Assembly: GCA_944321015.1 (NCBI GenBank)
Contig: CALUJS010000017.1
Span: 1 to 56,425 of the forward strand
Length of the DNA: 56,425 nucleotides
DNA from: an uncultured Phocaeicola sp.
GTDB lineage: Bacteria; Bacteroidota; Bacteroidia; Bacteroidales; Bacteroidaceae
Reading direction: 5' to 3'
Positions 34,571 to 44,401 of this stretch are shown one piece after another (position 1 is the stretch's first letter; the number at the start of each line of letters is the position of its first letter). A program made the position numbers and the translations under genes. The notes below the pieces were generated by a model. The model saw only the letters and a list, made by a program, of their open reading frames with translations, was not told the origin of the DNA and searched no databases.

Positions 34571-37569
34571 AACTGAAGCAAACCCTCATGCTCGCCTTGC
34601 TGGGCGCCCTGCCTGCCGCAGGCTTGGCGCAGAGGCACGTGCCCCTGCACGGTCCCGAACGCCTGTTCGAGGAAGGCAAGGAGCTGTTTATCAAGAAAGA
34701 TTATGCCGCCGCGCTCCATGCCCTGAGCCGCTATGTCGAGACGGCCCGCACGCCGTCGCTCCCCATGCTGGGCGAGGCCGAATATATGATGGCCTGCACG
34801 GCCTATGAACTGAAGGACGGGGACTGCGTGGCCACCCTGCAACGCTATCTCGACACCCATGCCGACTCGCCCTACAAGAACCGCGTCGGCGCCCTCATGG
34901 CCGACGCCCTGTTTTATCAGGGCGACTATGCCGCCGCCGTCGACCGCTTTCGTGCCGTCGACCTCGACCTGCTGGGCAGCGACGAGCGCGACCGCATGAC
35001 CCTCCATCTGGCCGTGGCCTGCATCCGCACGGGCGACCTCGACGAGGCCTATGCCCTGCTGAGCGTGGTCGAAGCCTGCACGGCGCGCTATCGCGAGGAC
35101 GTGGATTTCCACCGTGCCTACATCGACTACGTGCGCGGACGCTATGACGACGCGCTCCCCGTGTTCCAACGCCTGGAGGGCGACGCCAAGTATGCCGCCG
35201 AGGCACCCTTCTACACGGCCGACATCTATCTGAAGCAAGGCCGCTTCAAGGAGGCCGAGCAGACGGCCCTGCGCTGTGCGTCGCGCGCCGACGGACCCCG
35301 CAAGGCCGAGCTGGACCGCATCGTGGGCGGCGCCCGTTACGGGCTGGGACGGACGGCCGAGGCCATGACCTCGCTCGAAGCCTATGTGGCCTCCACAGGC
35401 CGGCCCGAGCGCAACGCCCTCTACCAGCTGGGCATGTGCTACTATGACGCCCGCGCCTTCGGACGTGCGGCCGACATGCTGGGGCGCGTCACCCTGGCCG
35501 GGCCCGATGCCCTGACCCAGAACGCCTGCCTCCACATGGGTCTGGCCTTCCTCGAGCTGGAGGACAAGACGCAGGCCCGCATGGCCTTCGGTCAGGCTTC
35601 GGCGATGGACTTCGACGCCGGGGTGAAGGAAGAGGCCCTCTACAACTATGCCCTCTGCATCCACGACACGTCCTACTCGCCGTTTGCCGAGTCGGTCACC
35701 GTCTTCGAACGGTTCCTCAACGAGTTTCCCCGGTCGGCCTACGCCGAGCAGGTGAACGACTATCTGGTGGACGTCTACATGAGCACCCGCAGCTACGACG
35801 CCGCCCTGCGCTCCATCGAGAAGATAAGCCGTCCCGGCACGCGCATCCTCGAAGCCAAGCAGAAGATACTGTTCCGCCTGGGCGTGCAGTCATTCGTCAA
35901 TGCCGATTTCGATGACGCCGCGCAGTGGTTCGACCGCTCGCTGGAGCTGGGAGGCTACAACCTGGCGACCCGCGCCGAGACCTACTACTGGCGCGGCGAG
36001 GCCCGCTACAGGCTGGGCGAATATGCGCGCGCGGCGTCCGACTTCACGTCGTATCTGGCCCAGAGCGAGGCTGACGGAGCGGCCTACGGGCTGGCCCAAT
36101 ACGGCTTGGGATATGCCTACTTCAAGCAACACGATTACCGCAACGCCGGCATCTGGTTTGCCCGCTTCCTCGACGGACGCGGCTCCAAGCCCTCCGGGGC
36201 CATGCTGGCCGACGCATGTAACCGCCTGGGCGACTGTCGCTTCTACGACCGCCGCTTCGACGAGGCGCGCCGGCTCTACGCCCGTGCGGCAGAAACCGAC
36301 GCCTCGGCGGCCGACTATGCGCTCTATCAGCAGGCCTTCGTGCGCGGATTGCAGAAGGACTATGCCGGCAAGGTGGCCGACCTCGACCGCCTGCTGAGCG
36401 AACATCCCGCGTCGCAATATGCCGACGATGCCCTCTACGAGCGCGGCCGGGCCTACGTCCAGATGCAGGACAACGCGCGCGCCATCGCCTCGTTCTCCGA
36501 GCTGGTGGCCCGCTATCCCGAAAGCTCCGTGGCCCGCAAAGGCGCGGGCGAGATAGGCCTCCTCTATTATCAGGACGACAAATATCCCGAAGCCATCGCC
36601 GCCTACAAGCGCGTCATAGCCGACTATCCCGGCAGCGAGGAAGCCCGTCAGGCCCAGCGCGACCTGCGCTCCATCTACATCGACCTCAACCGGGTGGACG
36701 AATATACGCAGTATGTGGCCACCGTCAAGGGCGCTCCCCTGGCTGCGGGCGAGCGCGACTCGCTGACCTATGCCGCCGCCGAGAAGGTCTACATGCGCGG
36801 CGACAACGCGGGGGCCCGCGAGGCCTTCACGCGCTATCTGCAGCAGTTCCCCCAAGGCGCCTTCGCCCTGGGCGCGCACTATTATCTGGGCCTGATGGCC
36901 TATGGCGGAAAAGACTATGCCACGGCCTCCGCCCATCTGGACAAGGTCATCGAGTATCCCGACAACGAATATTCCGAGGAAGCCGTCGCGATGGCGGCCG
37001 AAATGGCCTTCGAGGGAAAAGATTACGCCAAGGCCCTCCGCCTCTATCGCCTGCTGAAGGACAAGACGGCTTCGGCCGAACGCCTCCGCCTGGCCCGCCT
37101 GGGCATCCTGCGCTGCGCCTATCTGACGGGCGACGCCGAAGGCACCGTGCTGGCCGCCGCCGACATGCTCTCCGACGGCAAGCTGACGCCCGAGCTGGCG
37201 GCCGAGGCACGCTACTATCGCGCCAAGACCCTGCTGGCCGCGCGTCCCGCCGAGGCCGTGGCCGACCTGACCGTGCTGGCCGAGGATACGCGCAACGTCT
37301 ACGGAGCCGAGGCCAAATACCGCCTGGCGCAATACTATTTCGACGCCGGACAGACTGCCGAGGCCGAGAAGGTGTTGCTCGACTACATCGACGTGAGCAC
37401 GCCCCACGCCTATTGGCTGGCCCGCAGCTTCGTCCTGCTCTCCGACGTCTATGCCAAGCTGGGACGCACCCTCGAGGCACGCCAGTACCTCCTCTCCCTG
37501 AAGCAGAATTACCAAGCCGACGACGACATTGCCGGCATGATTGAAACGCGACTGCAAAACCTCAACTGA
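34567..37569 (+). CDS. Large periplasmic TPR protein
   Basis: The 1000-residue protein has a signal peptide (GALPAAGLAQ) and is almost all tetratricopeptide/YbgF-like repeats (AEYMMACTAYELKDGD; YLVDVYMSTRSYDAALRSIE; SQYADDALYERGRAYVQMQD). Such scaffolds bind proteins in the periplasm. It is coupled to the Nudix gene and followed after 9 bp by a barrel protein, an arrangement common in Bacteroidetes but not understood. Confidence 0.85.
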   Translation: MKLKQTLMLALLGALPAAGLAQRHVPLHGPERLFEEGKELFIKKDYAAALHALSRYVETARTPSLPMLGEAEYMMACTAYELKDGDCVATLQRYLDTHADSPYKNRVGALMADALFYQGDYAAAVDRFRAVDLDLLGSDERDRMTLHLAVACIRTGDLDEAYALLSVVEACTARYREDVDFHRAYIDYVRGRYDDALPVFQRLEGDAKYAAEAPFYTADIYLKQGRFKEAEQTALRCASRADGPRKAELDRIVGGARYGLGRTAEAMTSLEAYVASTGRPERNALYQLGMCYYDARAFGRAADMLGRVTLAGPDALTQNACLHMGLAFLELEDKTQARMAFGQASAMDFDAGVKEEALYNYALCIHDTSYSPFAESVTVFERFLNEFPRSAYAEQVNDYLVDVYMSTRSYDAALRSIEKISRPGTRILEAKQKILFRLGVQSFVNADFDDAAQWFDRSLELGGYNLATRAETYYWRGEARYRLGEYARAASDFTSYLAQSEADGAAYGLAQYGLGYAYFKQHDYRNAGIWFARFLDGRGSKPSGAMLADACNRLGDCRFYDRRFDEARRLYARAAETDASAADYALYQQAFVRGLQKDYAGKVADLDRLLSEHPASQYADDALYERGRAYVQMQDNARAIASFSELVARYPESSVARKGAGEIGLLYYQDDKYPEAIAAYKRVIADYPGSEEARQAQRDLRSIYIDLNRVDEYTQYVATVKGAPLAAGERDSLTYAAAEKVYMRGDNAGAREAFTRYLQQFPQGAFALGAHYYLGLMAYGGKDYATASAHLDKVIEYPDNEYSEEAVAMAAEMAFEGKDYAKALRLYRLLKDKTASAERLRLARLGILRCAYLTGDAEGTVLAAADMLSDGKLTPELAAEARYYRAKTLLAARPAEAVADLTVLAEDTRNVYGAEAKYRLAQYYFDAGQTAEAEKVLLDYIDVSTPHAYWLARSFVLLSDVYAKLGRTLEARQYLLSLKQNYQADDDIAGMIETRLQNLN

Positions 37570-37578
37570 CGTATCACT

Positions 37579-39213
37579 ATGAAACCATCAATCAAACACA
37601 TAGCCCTCTCGGCCGTGACCCTGCTGACCGCCACGGCAACGCTGCGGGCGCAAAGCCAATCACAGGACTCCACCCTCAACCGCACGGTGGTGGTCGAAAA
37701 CGAATACAACCCCCGCATCACGGATGCCGACAAAATCAATCTCCTCCCGCCCGTGGAGGAACCCCGCGCGGAGAAGAAGGCCGTGGAGTATGCCCGCACG
37801 CTGCGTCCGCTGGCCTCCTTCCGCTATGACGCCATGCCGTCCTATGCGCCTTCGCCCGTTCAGGCCGACAGCCCCGCGAGCTTCATCCGCCTGGGCTATG
37901 GCAACAACGGCAACGTCGCCGCCGGGCTGAACTATCTGTTCCGCCCCTCCGACCGCGACCGCCTGAACGTCAACGCCGCCTTCGACGGCTTCAACTTCGA
38001 GCCCGGCGGAGAGTATGGCGAATGGAAGTCGCGTTTCTACCGGCTGCAGGCCGGGGCCGACTATGCCCACCGCTTCCGGGGAGCCGAACTGGGGGCTTCG
38101 GCCTCGTTTGGCACGCAGACGTTCAACTACCTGCCCCTCTATGCCACCGACAAGCAGCGCAACCTCACGGGCGGCGTGCAGGTGGGCGTGCGCTCGACGG
38201 ACGATGACCGCGCGTGGCAGTATGCCCTCCGTGCCGGAGTGGATTACTTCGGCCGCGGATACCTCTACGGAGCCGACGAGAGCAACTCCGAAATCCGTCT
38301 CCGCCTGGATGGCGGGCTGTCCTACGCCGCCGACGGGGTCAACCGCTTCGGCCTCGACCTCAGTCTGATGCAGGCGAACTACAATTACGAGGGCCTCGAG
38401 AACTGCGGCCTCGTGACCCTGACGCCCTTCTACCGGCGCACGACCGACGCCATGCGCCTGCGCCTCGGGGTGGATGTCGACATCCGCACGGGCTACGACA
38501 GCGGATTGGCCGTGGCTCCCGACGTCAGCCTGGAGTTCCCCCTGGCGGGACGCTACACGCTCTACGTTGAGGCCGGAGGCGGCACGCTGGTGAACGACTT
38601 CTTCCGCTTCAACGCCCTGACCCCCTACTGGGGCGGATATGCGGGCCACGACCAGGTGGAGAACACCCACGTGCAGCTCGACGCCGTGGCGGGCTTCAAG
38701 GCCGACCTGGCCGACAACCTCTGGCTCGACCTCCACGCGGGCTACGAGCTGCGCAAGGACGAGCTGGGCTTCTTCCCCCACACCGGGGGCGATGCCGGGT
38801 TGCCCTACTCGTTCGTGCAGGGCAAGGCCGACAACCTGAAGCTGGGTGCCGCCTCCACCTATAAATATAAGGACATTGTGGCCCTCTCGCTCGCGGCGGA
38901 CTATCGCAGCTGGTCGACCGACAAGGGCCTCGAGGCGCTGCTCTGCGACAAGCCCGAGCTGGATGTCCGCTTCGACGTGGATGTCCGTCCGCTGTCGCGC
39001 CTCACGCTGAACCTGGGCTACCGCTATCGCAGCTATGCCGAGGGCGACCGCGACGCCGTGTCCGACCTCTATGCGGGGGCCGACTACCGTCTGTTGCGCT
39101 TCTTCTCGCTGTGGGCCAAGGCCACCAACCTGCTGAATGCCGACTATGAGTATGCGCCGGGCTATCCGGCCCAGGGCACGAGCTTTCTGGTGGGCGCCTC
39201 GTTCCGCTTCTGA
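37579..39213 (+). CDS. Outer-membrane beta-barrel (TonB receptor-like barrel without plug)
   Basis: The 544-residue protein has a signal peptide (LTATATLRAQ), then a conserved lead (LNRTVVVENEYNPRITDADK) and about 20 predicted strands ending in FLVGASFRF. The barrel resembles the TonB-dependent receptor C-terminal part, but there is no plug domain. It probably works with the preceding TPR protein at the outer membrane. Confidence 0.8.
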   Translation: MKPSIKHIALSAVTLLTATATLRAQSQSQDSTLNRTVVVENEYNPRITDADKINLLPPVEEPRAEKKAVEYARTLRPLASFRYDAMPSYAPSPVQADSPASFIRLGYGNNGNVAAGLNYLFRPSDRDRLNVNAAFDGFNFEPGGEYGEWKSRFYRLQAGADYAHRFRGAELGASASFGTQTFNYLPLYATDKQRNLTGGVQVGVRSTDDDRAWQYALRAGVDYFGRGYLYGADESNSEIRLRLDGGLSYAADGVNRFGLDLSLMQANYNYEGLENCGLVTLTPFYRRTTDAMRLRLGVDVDIRTGYDSGLAVAPDVSLEFPLAGRYTLYVEAGGGTLVNDFFRFNALTPYWGGYAGHDQVENTHVQLDAVAGFKADLADNLWLDLHAGYELRKDELGFFPHTGGDAGLPYSFVQGKADNLKLGAASTYKYKDIVALSLAADYRSWSTDKGLEALLCDKPELDVRFDVDVRPLSRLTLNLGYRYRSYAEGDRDAVSDLYAGADYRLLRFFSLWAKATNLLNADYEYAPGYPAQGTSFLVGASFRF

Positions 39214-39258
39214 CGGAAGCCCCAAGGTGAAAAAAATCAGAAAATTACGGCCCGGATA

Positions 39259-39290
39259 TTTGCGCGTTGTCGCGGAAATGTCTACCTTTG
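39259..39290 (+). promoter_or_regulatory. Promoter of rpsO
   Basis: TTTG (39259-39262), 20 bp, TACCTTTG (39283-39290). The leader is about 30 nt. Confidence 0.75.
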
Positions 39291-39323
39291 CGCCCGAATT
39301 ATTAATCAATTAACATTCATATT

Positions 39324-39593
39324 ATGTATTTAGATTCTGCAAAGAAGCAAGAGATCTTTGGACAATACGGAAAGTCTAACACTGATACTGGCTCTCCTGA
39401 AGCGCAGATAGCATTGTTTTCATACCGTATTTCCCACCTGACGGAACACATGAAGCGCAACCGTAAAGATCATACCACAGAGCGCTCGCTGACCATGCTT
39501 GTAGGTAAACGCCGTGCGTTGCTGAACTACCTCAAGCGTCGCGACATCGAACGCTATCGCGCTATCGTGAAGGCATTGAACTTACGCAAGTAA
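39324..39593 (+). CDS. rpsO: 30S ribosomal protein S15
   Basis: The 89-residue protein (YGKSNTDTGSPEAQIALFSY; LVGKRRALLNYLKRRD) is S15, which binds the central domain of 16S rRNA. Codon use is less GC-rich than in neighbours, as expected for a highly expressed gene. Two of the few GATC sites in the window lie here (39353 and 39468). Confidence 0.97.
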   Translation: MYLDSAKKQEIFGQYGKSNTDTGSPEAQIALFSYRISHLTEHMKRNRKDHTTERSLTMLVGKRRALLNYLKRRDIERYRAIVKALNLRK

Positions 39594-39633
39594 TGTTTAA
39601 TTAAAAATTCAATCATTTTCATTTATGGTGAAG

Positions 39634-39671
39634 GGGATGTGTCCGTGACGGATGCATCCCTCTCTTTTTTT
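39634..39671 (+). terminator. rpsO terminator
   Basis: GGGATG (39634-39639) pairs with CATCCC (39655-39660), with inner GTCC/GGAT pairing, followed by TCTCTTTTTTT. Confidence 0.85.
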
Positions 39672-39743
39672 CTGCCCGGCGTTTCGTGAGACCGGAGGGA
39701 ATGCGTAACTTTACGGTCGCGAACCATTCAACAGACCATCCTT

Positions 39744-41147
39744 ATGACATTTACGGCTGAAAACATCCTGCTGCTCGGCTCCGTGCTCATCTTCTGCAGC
39801 ATCCTCATCGGCAAGACGGGCTACCGCTTCGGCATCCCCACGCTGCTTCTGTTTCTGCTCGTGGGCATGGGCTTCGGCAGCGACGGCCTGGGGCTGCAGT
39901 TCCACAGCGCGGCCGACGCGCAGTTCATCGGCATGATGGCGCTGAGCATCATCCTCTTCACGGGCGGCATGGACACGAAGCTGTCCGACATCCGTCCCGT
40001 GCTGGCGCAGGGCGTGCTGCTGTCGACCGCCGGCGTGCTGCTCACCACGCTGCTCACGGGCCTCTTCATCTGCTACATATCGGGGTGGGACAGCACCAAC
40101 ATCGCCCTGCCCCTCACCACGTCGCTGCTGCTGGCGGCCACCATGTCGTCCACCGACTCGGCCTCGGTGTTCAGCCTGCTGCGCTCGCAGCGCATGAACC
40201 TGAAGCACCGCCTGCGCCCCATGCTGGAGCTGGAGAGCGGAAGCAACGACCCGATGGCCTACATGCTCACCATCGTGCTCATCCAGATTGTCACGTCCGA
40301 CGGCATGAGCTGGGGCATCATTGCGCGCGACCTGGGCGTGCAGTTCTTCTTCGGCGGCGTCATCGGCTACGCCATGGGGCGTTTTGCCGTGTGGCTCATC
40401 AACCGCATCGGGCTGGCCAACAGCTCGCTCTATCCCATCCTGTTGCTCAGCCTGGTGTTCTTCACCTTCACCATCACCGACCTGCTGCGGGGCAACGGCT
40501 ATCTGGCCGTCTACGTCACGGGCATCATCACGGGCAATGCGCCGCTGGCCAACCGCAAGGAAATCAACACGTTCATGAACGGGCTGACGTGGCTGTTCCA
40601 GATTGTGATGTTCCTCGCGCTGGGCCTGCTGGTCAATCCGCTTGAGATGATGGACGTGGCCGCCGTGGCCCTGCTCATCGGGGTGTTCATGATTGTGGTG
40701 GCGCGTCCCGTCAGCGTGTTTCTCTGCCTGCTGCCGTTCCGGCGGCTTCCGGCGCGGGCCAAGCTGTTCGTCTCGTGGGTGGGGCTGCGCGGGGCCGTGC
40801 CCATCATCTTTGCCACCTATCCGGTGATAGCCCGGGTGGAAGGCGCGGGACAGCTGTTCAACATCGTGTTCTTCATCACGCTCGTGTCGCTCGTGGTGCA
40901 GGGCATGACCATCGCGCCCGTCGCCCGCCTGCTCCGGCTCGACCTGCCCGAGACGAAGGAGGGCAACGACTTCGGCGTGGAACTGCCCGACATGCTGGAG
41001 CGCGGCAACCGCCTGGCCGACATGAACATTCCGCGCGGCACGCTCGTCATGCTCGTCAAGCGCGGCGACGAAATCATCATCCCCAACGGGCAGCTGGAGC
41101 TGCGCGCGGGCGACAAGCTGTTGTTCATCTCCGAGAATAAGAAATAA
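39744..41147 (+). CDS. Potassium/proton antiporter, CPA1 type (NhaP2/CvrA-like) with TrkA-C domain
   Basis: The 467-residue protein has about 13 helices with CPA motifs (DSASVFSLLRSQ, LELESGSNDPMAYML, WVGLRGAVPIIFAT) and a C-terminal RCK_C domain (IPRGTLVMLVKRGDEIIIPN). It exchanges K+ (or Na+) for H+ at the inner membrane. A TAACTTTA box about 40 bp upstream may be the -7 element. The hydrolase gene follows 8 bp later. Confidence 0.9.
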   Translation: MTFTAENILLLGSVLIFCSILIGKTGYRFGIPTLLLFLLVGMGFGSDGLGLQFHSAADAQFIGMMALSIILFTGGMDTKLSDIRPVLAQGVLLSTAGVLLTTLLTGLFICYISGWDSTNIALPLTTSLLLAATMSSTDSASVFSLLRSQRMNLKHRLRPMLELESGSNDPMAYMLTIVLIQIVTSDGMSWGIIARDLGVQFFFGGVIGYAMGRFAVWLINRIGLANSSLYPILLLSLVFFTFTITDLLRGNGYLAVYVTGIITGNAPLANRKEINTFMNGLTWLFQIVMFLALGLLVNPLEMMDVAAVALLIGVFMIVVARPVSVFLCLLPFRRLPARAKLFVSWVGLRGAVPIIFATYPVIARVEGAGQLFNIVFFITLVSLVVQGMTIAPVARLLRLDLPETKEGNDFGVELPDMLERGNRLADMNIPRGTLVMLVKRGDEIIIPNGQLELRAGDKLLFISENKK

Positions 41148-41155
41148 TCCGCCCC

Positions 41156-41932
41156 ATGACACCCGAGTTCTTCCCGCAGACGGCGTTCGTCAGTCCTGCT
41201 TCGGACGGAGAGCGGAGCGAGGACGCCGTCCTCTTCGTCCACGGCTTCACCGAGGGGCCGGAACAGTTCCGCCCCATGGCCGCATGGGCCAACGCCCTGG
41301 GGCTGGACGCCGTAGCCCTGTCGCTGCCCGGACACGGAGGCACGGCCGACGATTTTGCCCGTTCGGGCCGGCGCGCGTGGGAGGAATGTGTTTTCGGCGA
41401 GACCGACCGCCTGCTGACGCTCTACCGCCGCATCGTCGTTGCGGGCCACTCCATGGGCGGGCTGCTGGCCGTCAGGGCCGCTCTGCGCAGGGCGGACGGC
41501 GTGGCGGGCGTCGTCTGCATCGGGTGTCCGCTCCACGTGTGGGTCAGCGGGCGCGCGGTGCGCTGTGTGGTGGGCGTGCGCTATCTGCCGTCTGTGCGCA
41601 ATCGCTTTGTGGAAGCCATGCGGCGCGCGGTGAACGTGGCTCCCGGCCCCACGCCGGGGTATGTGCGCTGGCTGCCCCGCCTGGGCGACCTGTTTGCGAT
41701 GATGCGCTGCGTGCGGGGCTGTCTGAAGGAGATGCGCGTGCCGTTGCTGGCCGTCCAGGGCATGCGCGACGAGCTGGTCGATGCCCGGCGGAGCCTGCGC
41801 AGTTTCCGCCGGCATGTGCCCGAGGGATTGCTGCAGACGCTCATCCTGCCGCGCAGCACGCATTTCTACTATCCGCCTGCCGACAGCGAGCGGCTGCGCG
41901 AGGCGTTCACCGGTTTTCTGCGCAAGGTCTGA
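41156..41932 (+). CDS. Alpha/beta hydrolase (esterase/carboxylesterase-like)
   Basis: The 258-residue protein has the HGF oxyanion region (LFVHGFTEGPEQF), the nucleophile elbow GHSMGG, and late Asp (MRDELVDARRS) and His (RSTHFYYP) of the triad. There is no signal peptide. The substrate is unknown. It is probably co-transcribed with the antiporter. Confidence 0.85.
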   Translation: MTPEFFPQTAFVSPASDGERSEDAVLFVHGFTEGPEQFRPMAAWANALGLDAVALSLPGHGGTADDFARSGRRAWEECVFGETDRLLTLYRRIVVAGHSMGGLLAVRAALRRADGVAGVVCIGCPLHVWVSGRAVRCVVGVRYLPSVRNRFVEAMRRAVNVAPGPTPGYVRWLPRLGDLFAMMRCVRGCLKEMRVPLLAVQGMRDELVDARRSLRSFRRHVPEGLLQTLILPRSTHFYYPPADSERLREAFTGFLRKV

Positions 41933-41990
41933 TTGGCCTCTCTTCCGCCTAAAAAAGGGCCACGGAGAGGGCGGTGTGAAAAAAACAGCG

Positions 41991-41998
41991 TATATTTG
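41991..41998 (+). promoter_or_regulatory. -7 box of the methyltransferase gene
   Basis: TATATTTG lies 32 bp before the ATG at 42031. No -33 TTG is clear. Confidence 0.55.
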
Positions 41999-42030
41999 TC
42001 GCGATTTCAAACTTTATCAAGACTATCGAC

Positions 42031-42813
42031 ATGCAAGAACGTCAACAGAACCGTGCCCTATACTTCCGTGAGCTGGCTGCCACGAGCGAGCGTTATTTCC
42101 TGCCCTACATCGAGCGTTTCCGGCCCGTGGAGGCGGGCATGAGGGTGCTCGAGATTGGTTGCGGCGACGGAGGCAACCTGTTGCCGTTTGCGCGGCGGGG
42201 CTGCGTGGTGACGGGGGTCGACATGGCCGCCACGCGCATCGACGACGCGCGCCGTTTCTTTGCCGAGGCCGGGGCGGAGGGCACGTTCATTGCCTCGGAC
42301 ATCTTCCTGATGAAGGACCTGGAGGCCAGCTTCGACCTCATCGTGTGTCACGACGTGCTGGAGCACATCGGCGACAAGCGGACGTTCCTGGCCAACCTGC
42401 GCCGCTACGTGAGGCCGGGCGGGGTGGTGTTCATGTCGTTTCCGGCGTGGATGATGCCCTTCGGAGGCCATCAGCAGACGTTGCGCAACCGCTGGACGTC
42501 GCGCCTGCCGTTCATCCACCTGCTGCCCAACCGCCTCTATGCGGCCGTCATGCGCTGGGGAGGGGCCGACAGCCGTTGCATCGAGGGTATGCTCGACATC
42601 AAGCGCACGCGCTGCACCATCGAGCTGTTCGAGCGTCTGGCCCGCCTCACGGGGATGCACATCGTCGACCGCAGGCTCTATTTCATCAATCCGCACTATG
42701 AGGTCAAGTTCGGCCTGCGTCCGCGCCGTCTGTGGCCCGTCATCGGCGCCATCCCCTACGTGAGGGACTTCTTCACCACCTCGTGCTTCTATATCCTGAA
42801 GAACGAGGCGTGA
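42031..42813 (+). CDS. Class I SAM-dependent methyltransferase
   Basis: The 260-residue protein has the SAM-binding motif VLEIGCGDGGNLLPFA, the acidic GVDMAATRID and the LIVCHDVLEHIGDK post-motif, as in UbiE/type 11/12 methyltransferases. The C-terminal half (GGHQQTLRNRWTSRLPFIHL) is of the kind seen in cell-surface or lipid modifying members. It ends only 5 bp from the convergent sufE-like gene. Confidence 0.85.
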   Translation: MQERQQNRALYFRELAATSERYFLPYIERFRPVEAGMRVLEIGCGDGGNLLPFARRGCVVTGVDMAATRIDDARRFFAEAGAEGTFIASDIFLMKDLEASFDLIVCHDVLEHIGDKRTFLANLRRYVRPGGVVFMSFPAWMMPFGGHQQTLRNRWTSRLPFIHLLPNRLYAAVMRWGGADSRCIEGMLDIKRTRCTIELFERLARLTGMHIVDRRLYFINPHYEVKFGLRPRRLWPVIGAIPYVRDFFTTSCFYILKNEA

Positions 42814-42818
42814 CCCCT

Positions 42819-43247
42819 TTATCCTTTCAGCTTCTGTTCGAAGGCCAGGGCGTAGACGCGCATCTGCTTCACCATGGCCAGCAGGCCGTTGCTGCGCGTG
42901 GGCGAGAGGTGTTCGCGCAGGCCGATGCGGTCGATGAAGTAGAGGTCGGCGTCGAGAATCTCGCGGGGCGTGTGGCCTGAGAGCACGCGGATGAGCAGGG
43001 CCACGATGCCCTTCACGATGAGTGCGTCGCTCTCGGCACGGAAGAACACGAGCCCGTCGCGCAGTTCGGCACGGAGCCACACGCGGCTCTGACATCCCTC
43101 AATCAGGTAGTCGTCGGTCTTGTCGGCCGGGTCGAGCGGCGTCTGTTCGCTGCCCAGGTCGATGAGCAGTTGATATTTGTCCATCCAGTCGTCGAAGTCG
43201 CCAAATTCGGCAATCACTTCGTCTTGCAGTTCGTTTATGGTTGACAT
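42819..43247 (-). CDS. sufE: SufE family sulfur-transfer protein
   Basis: The 142-residue protein has the active cysteine in LIEGCQSRVWLRAEL. SufE takes persulfide from the desulfurase SufS and passes it to the SufBCD scaffold. The suf genes themselves are not here. The M28 peptidase gene lies 26 bp upstream on the same strand. Confidence 0.92.
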   Translation of the reverse strand: MSTINELQDEVIAEFGDFDDWMDKYQLLIDLGSEQTPLDPADKTDDYLIEGCQSRVWLRAELRDGLVFFRAESDALIVKGIVALLIRVLSGHTPREILDADLYFIDRIGLREHLSPTRSNGLLAMVKQMRVYALAFEQKLKG

Positions 43248-43273
43248 GTGAATCGTGTTTGTGTGTTAAGGGG

Positions 43274-44272
43274 TTATTTCTCGTTGTAGATGACGTGCAG
43301 CACGGTCTGGCCCACGGCTTGCAGGGTGGCACGGTCGATGATGTCCATGTTGTCGTCTTCGGTGTGCCAGAAGTTGCCGAAGCTGGACAGCTCGGCGTTG
43401 AGGTCGCAGTTGATGATGTCGATGCAGGGGATGCGCGCAATCTCGTTCACGGGGCCGTGGTCGTCGTTCACGTATCCGCCGTTTTCATCCACGAAATAGG
43501 CCTCGAATCCCAGCTTGCGGGCCGTCTTCCACACCTTCTTCACAATCTGGGGGGCGTATTGCATGGAGACGCCCTCCTTGAGGAAGGTCGAGCCGCGCGC
43601 GCCCACCATGTCGAGCAGGATGCCGTAGCGCGCGTTGTAGCCCTCGACGTGGGGCGTGCGGCTCCAGTATTGCGAGCCCAGGCACCAGGTGTGGCTGTCG
43701 TCGGCCAGCGTCTCGGCAAACTGCGGCGTGCCGCAGTCTTCCATGTCGAAGAAGATGATGTCGATGCCGATGGCCGGAGTCTGTTGTTGCAGTTGGCGTG
43801 CAATTTCGAGCAGGACGCCCACGCCGCTGGCACCGTCGTTGGCGCCCATGATGGGCGTGTGGTGCTTGCTCTTGTCGGGGTCGTTGTCGGCCCAGGGGCG
43901 GCTGTCCCAATGGGCGCAGAGCATCACGCGGCGTTTCGACTCGGGCTTGTAGGCTCCGATGATGTTGCGCGCCTTCAGCGTGCGTCCGTCGTAGGCCGTC
44001 AGGTCGGCCCGCTGGTTGTATACCTTGGCTCCGAAGGCCTCCAGGCGGGCGGCCAGATAGTCGCCGCAGAGGTCGTGTGCGCGGCTGCCCGGCGTGCGGG
44101 GCCCGAAGTCGGTCTGTTGCTTGACGTAGAGGTAGGCGCTGTCGGCGTTGAAGGCCGGCACCTGCACGGCGGTCTCGGCCTCGGATGTCTGGGCTTTCTT
44201 GCTTCCCCCGCAGGCCGACAGTCCGAGCGTGAGGACTGCCGCGAGGGTTATCACGCAGTTTCGCAGTTTCAT
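43274..44272 (-). CDS. M28 family metallopeptidase / glutaminyl cyclase-like lipoprotein
   Basis: The 332-residue protein has a lipoprotein signal (VLTLGLSACGG) and the M28 zinc site: CAHWDSRPWAD, GANDGASGVGVLLE, FFDMEDCG and a late FWHTEDDN. The order and the tryptophan-rich sites resemble bacterial glutaminyl-peptide cyclotransferases, which form N-terminal pyroglutamate. In Bacteroidetes these modify exported proteins. The frame opens 21 residues upstream, but the signal peptide fixes the start at 44272. Confidence 0.87.
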   Translation of the reverse strand: MKLRNCVITLAAVLTLGLSACGGSKKAQTSEAETAVQVPAFNADSAYLYVKQQTDFGPRTPGSRAHDLCGDYLAARLEAFGAKVYNQRADLTAYDGRTLKARNIIGAYKPESKRRVMLCAHWDSRPWADNDPDKSKHHTPIMGANDGASGVGVLLEIARQLQQQTPAIGIDIIFFDMEDCGTPQFAETLADDSHTWCLGSQYWSRTPHVEGYNARYGILLDMVGARGSTFLKEGVSMQYAPQIVKKVWKTARKLGFEAYFVDENGGYVNDDHGPVNEIARIPCIDIINCDLNAELSSFGNFWHTEDDNMDIIDRATLQAVGQTVLHVIYNEK

Positions 44273-44304
44273 TTCGGTGAAAAGTTTTTTGTTTTTATTT
44301 CGTG

Positions 44305-44335
44305 CAAAGATACGCATGTGCGCCCGATTAGGCAA
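44305..44335 (-). promoter_or_regulatory. Promoter of the M28-sufE operon
   Basis: On the minus strand TTG (44333-44335), 20 bp, TATCTTTG (44305-44312). Confidence 0.75.
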
Positions 44336-44401
44336 GTTTTGCGCGGCGCGGTTGCATGCGTTTTTCCGATAAGGGTTGCATCCCGGTCGGGGCTTTGTGG
44401 T

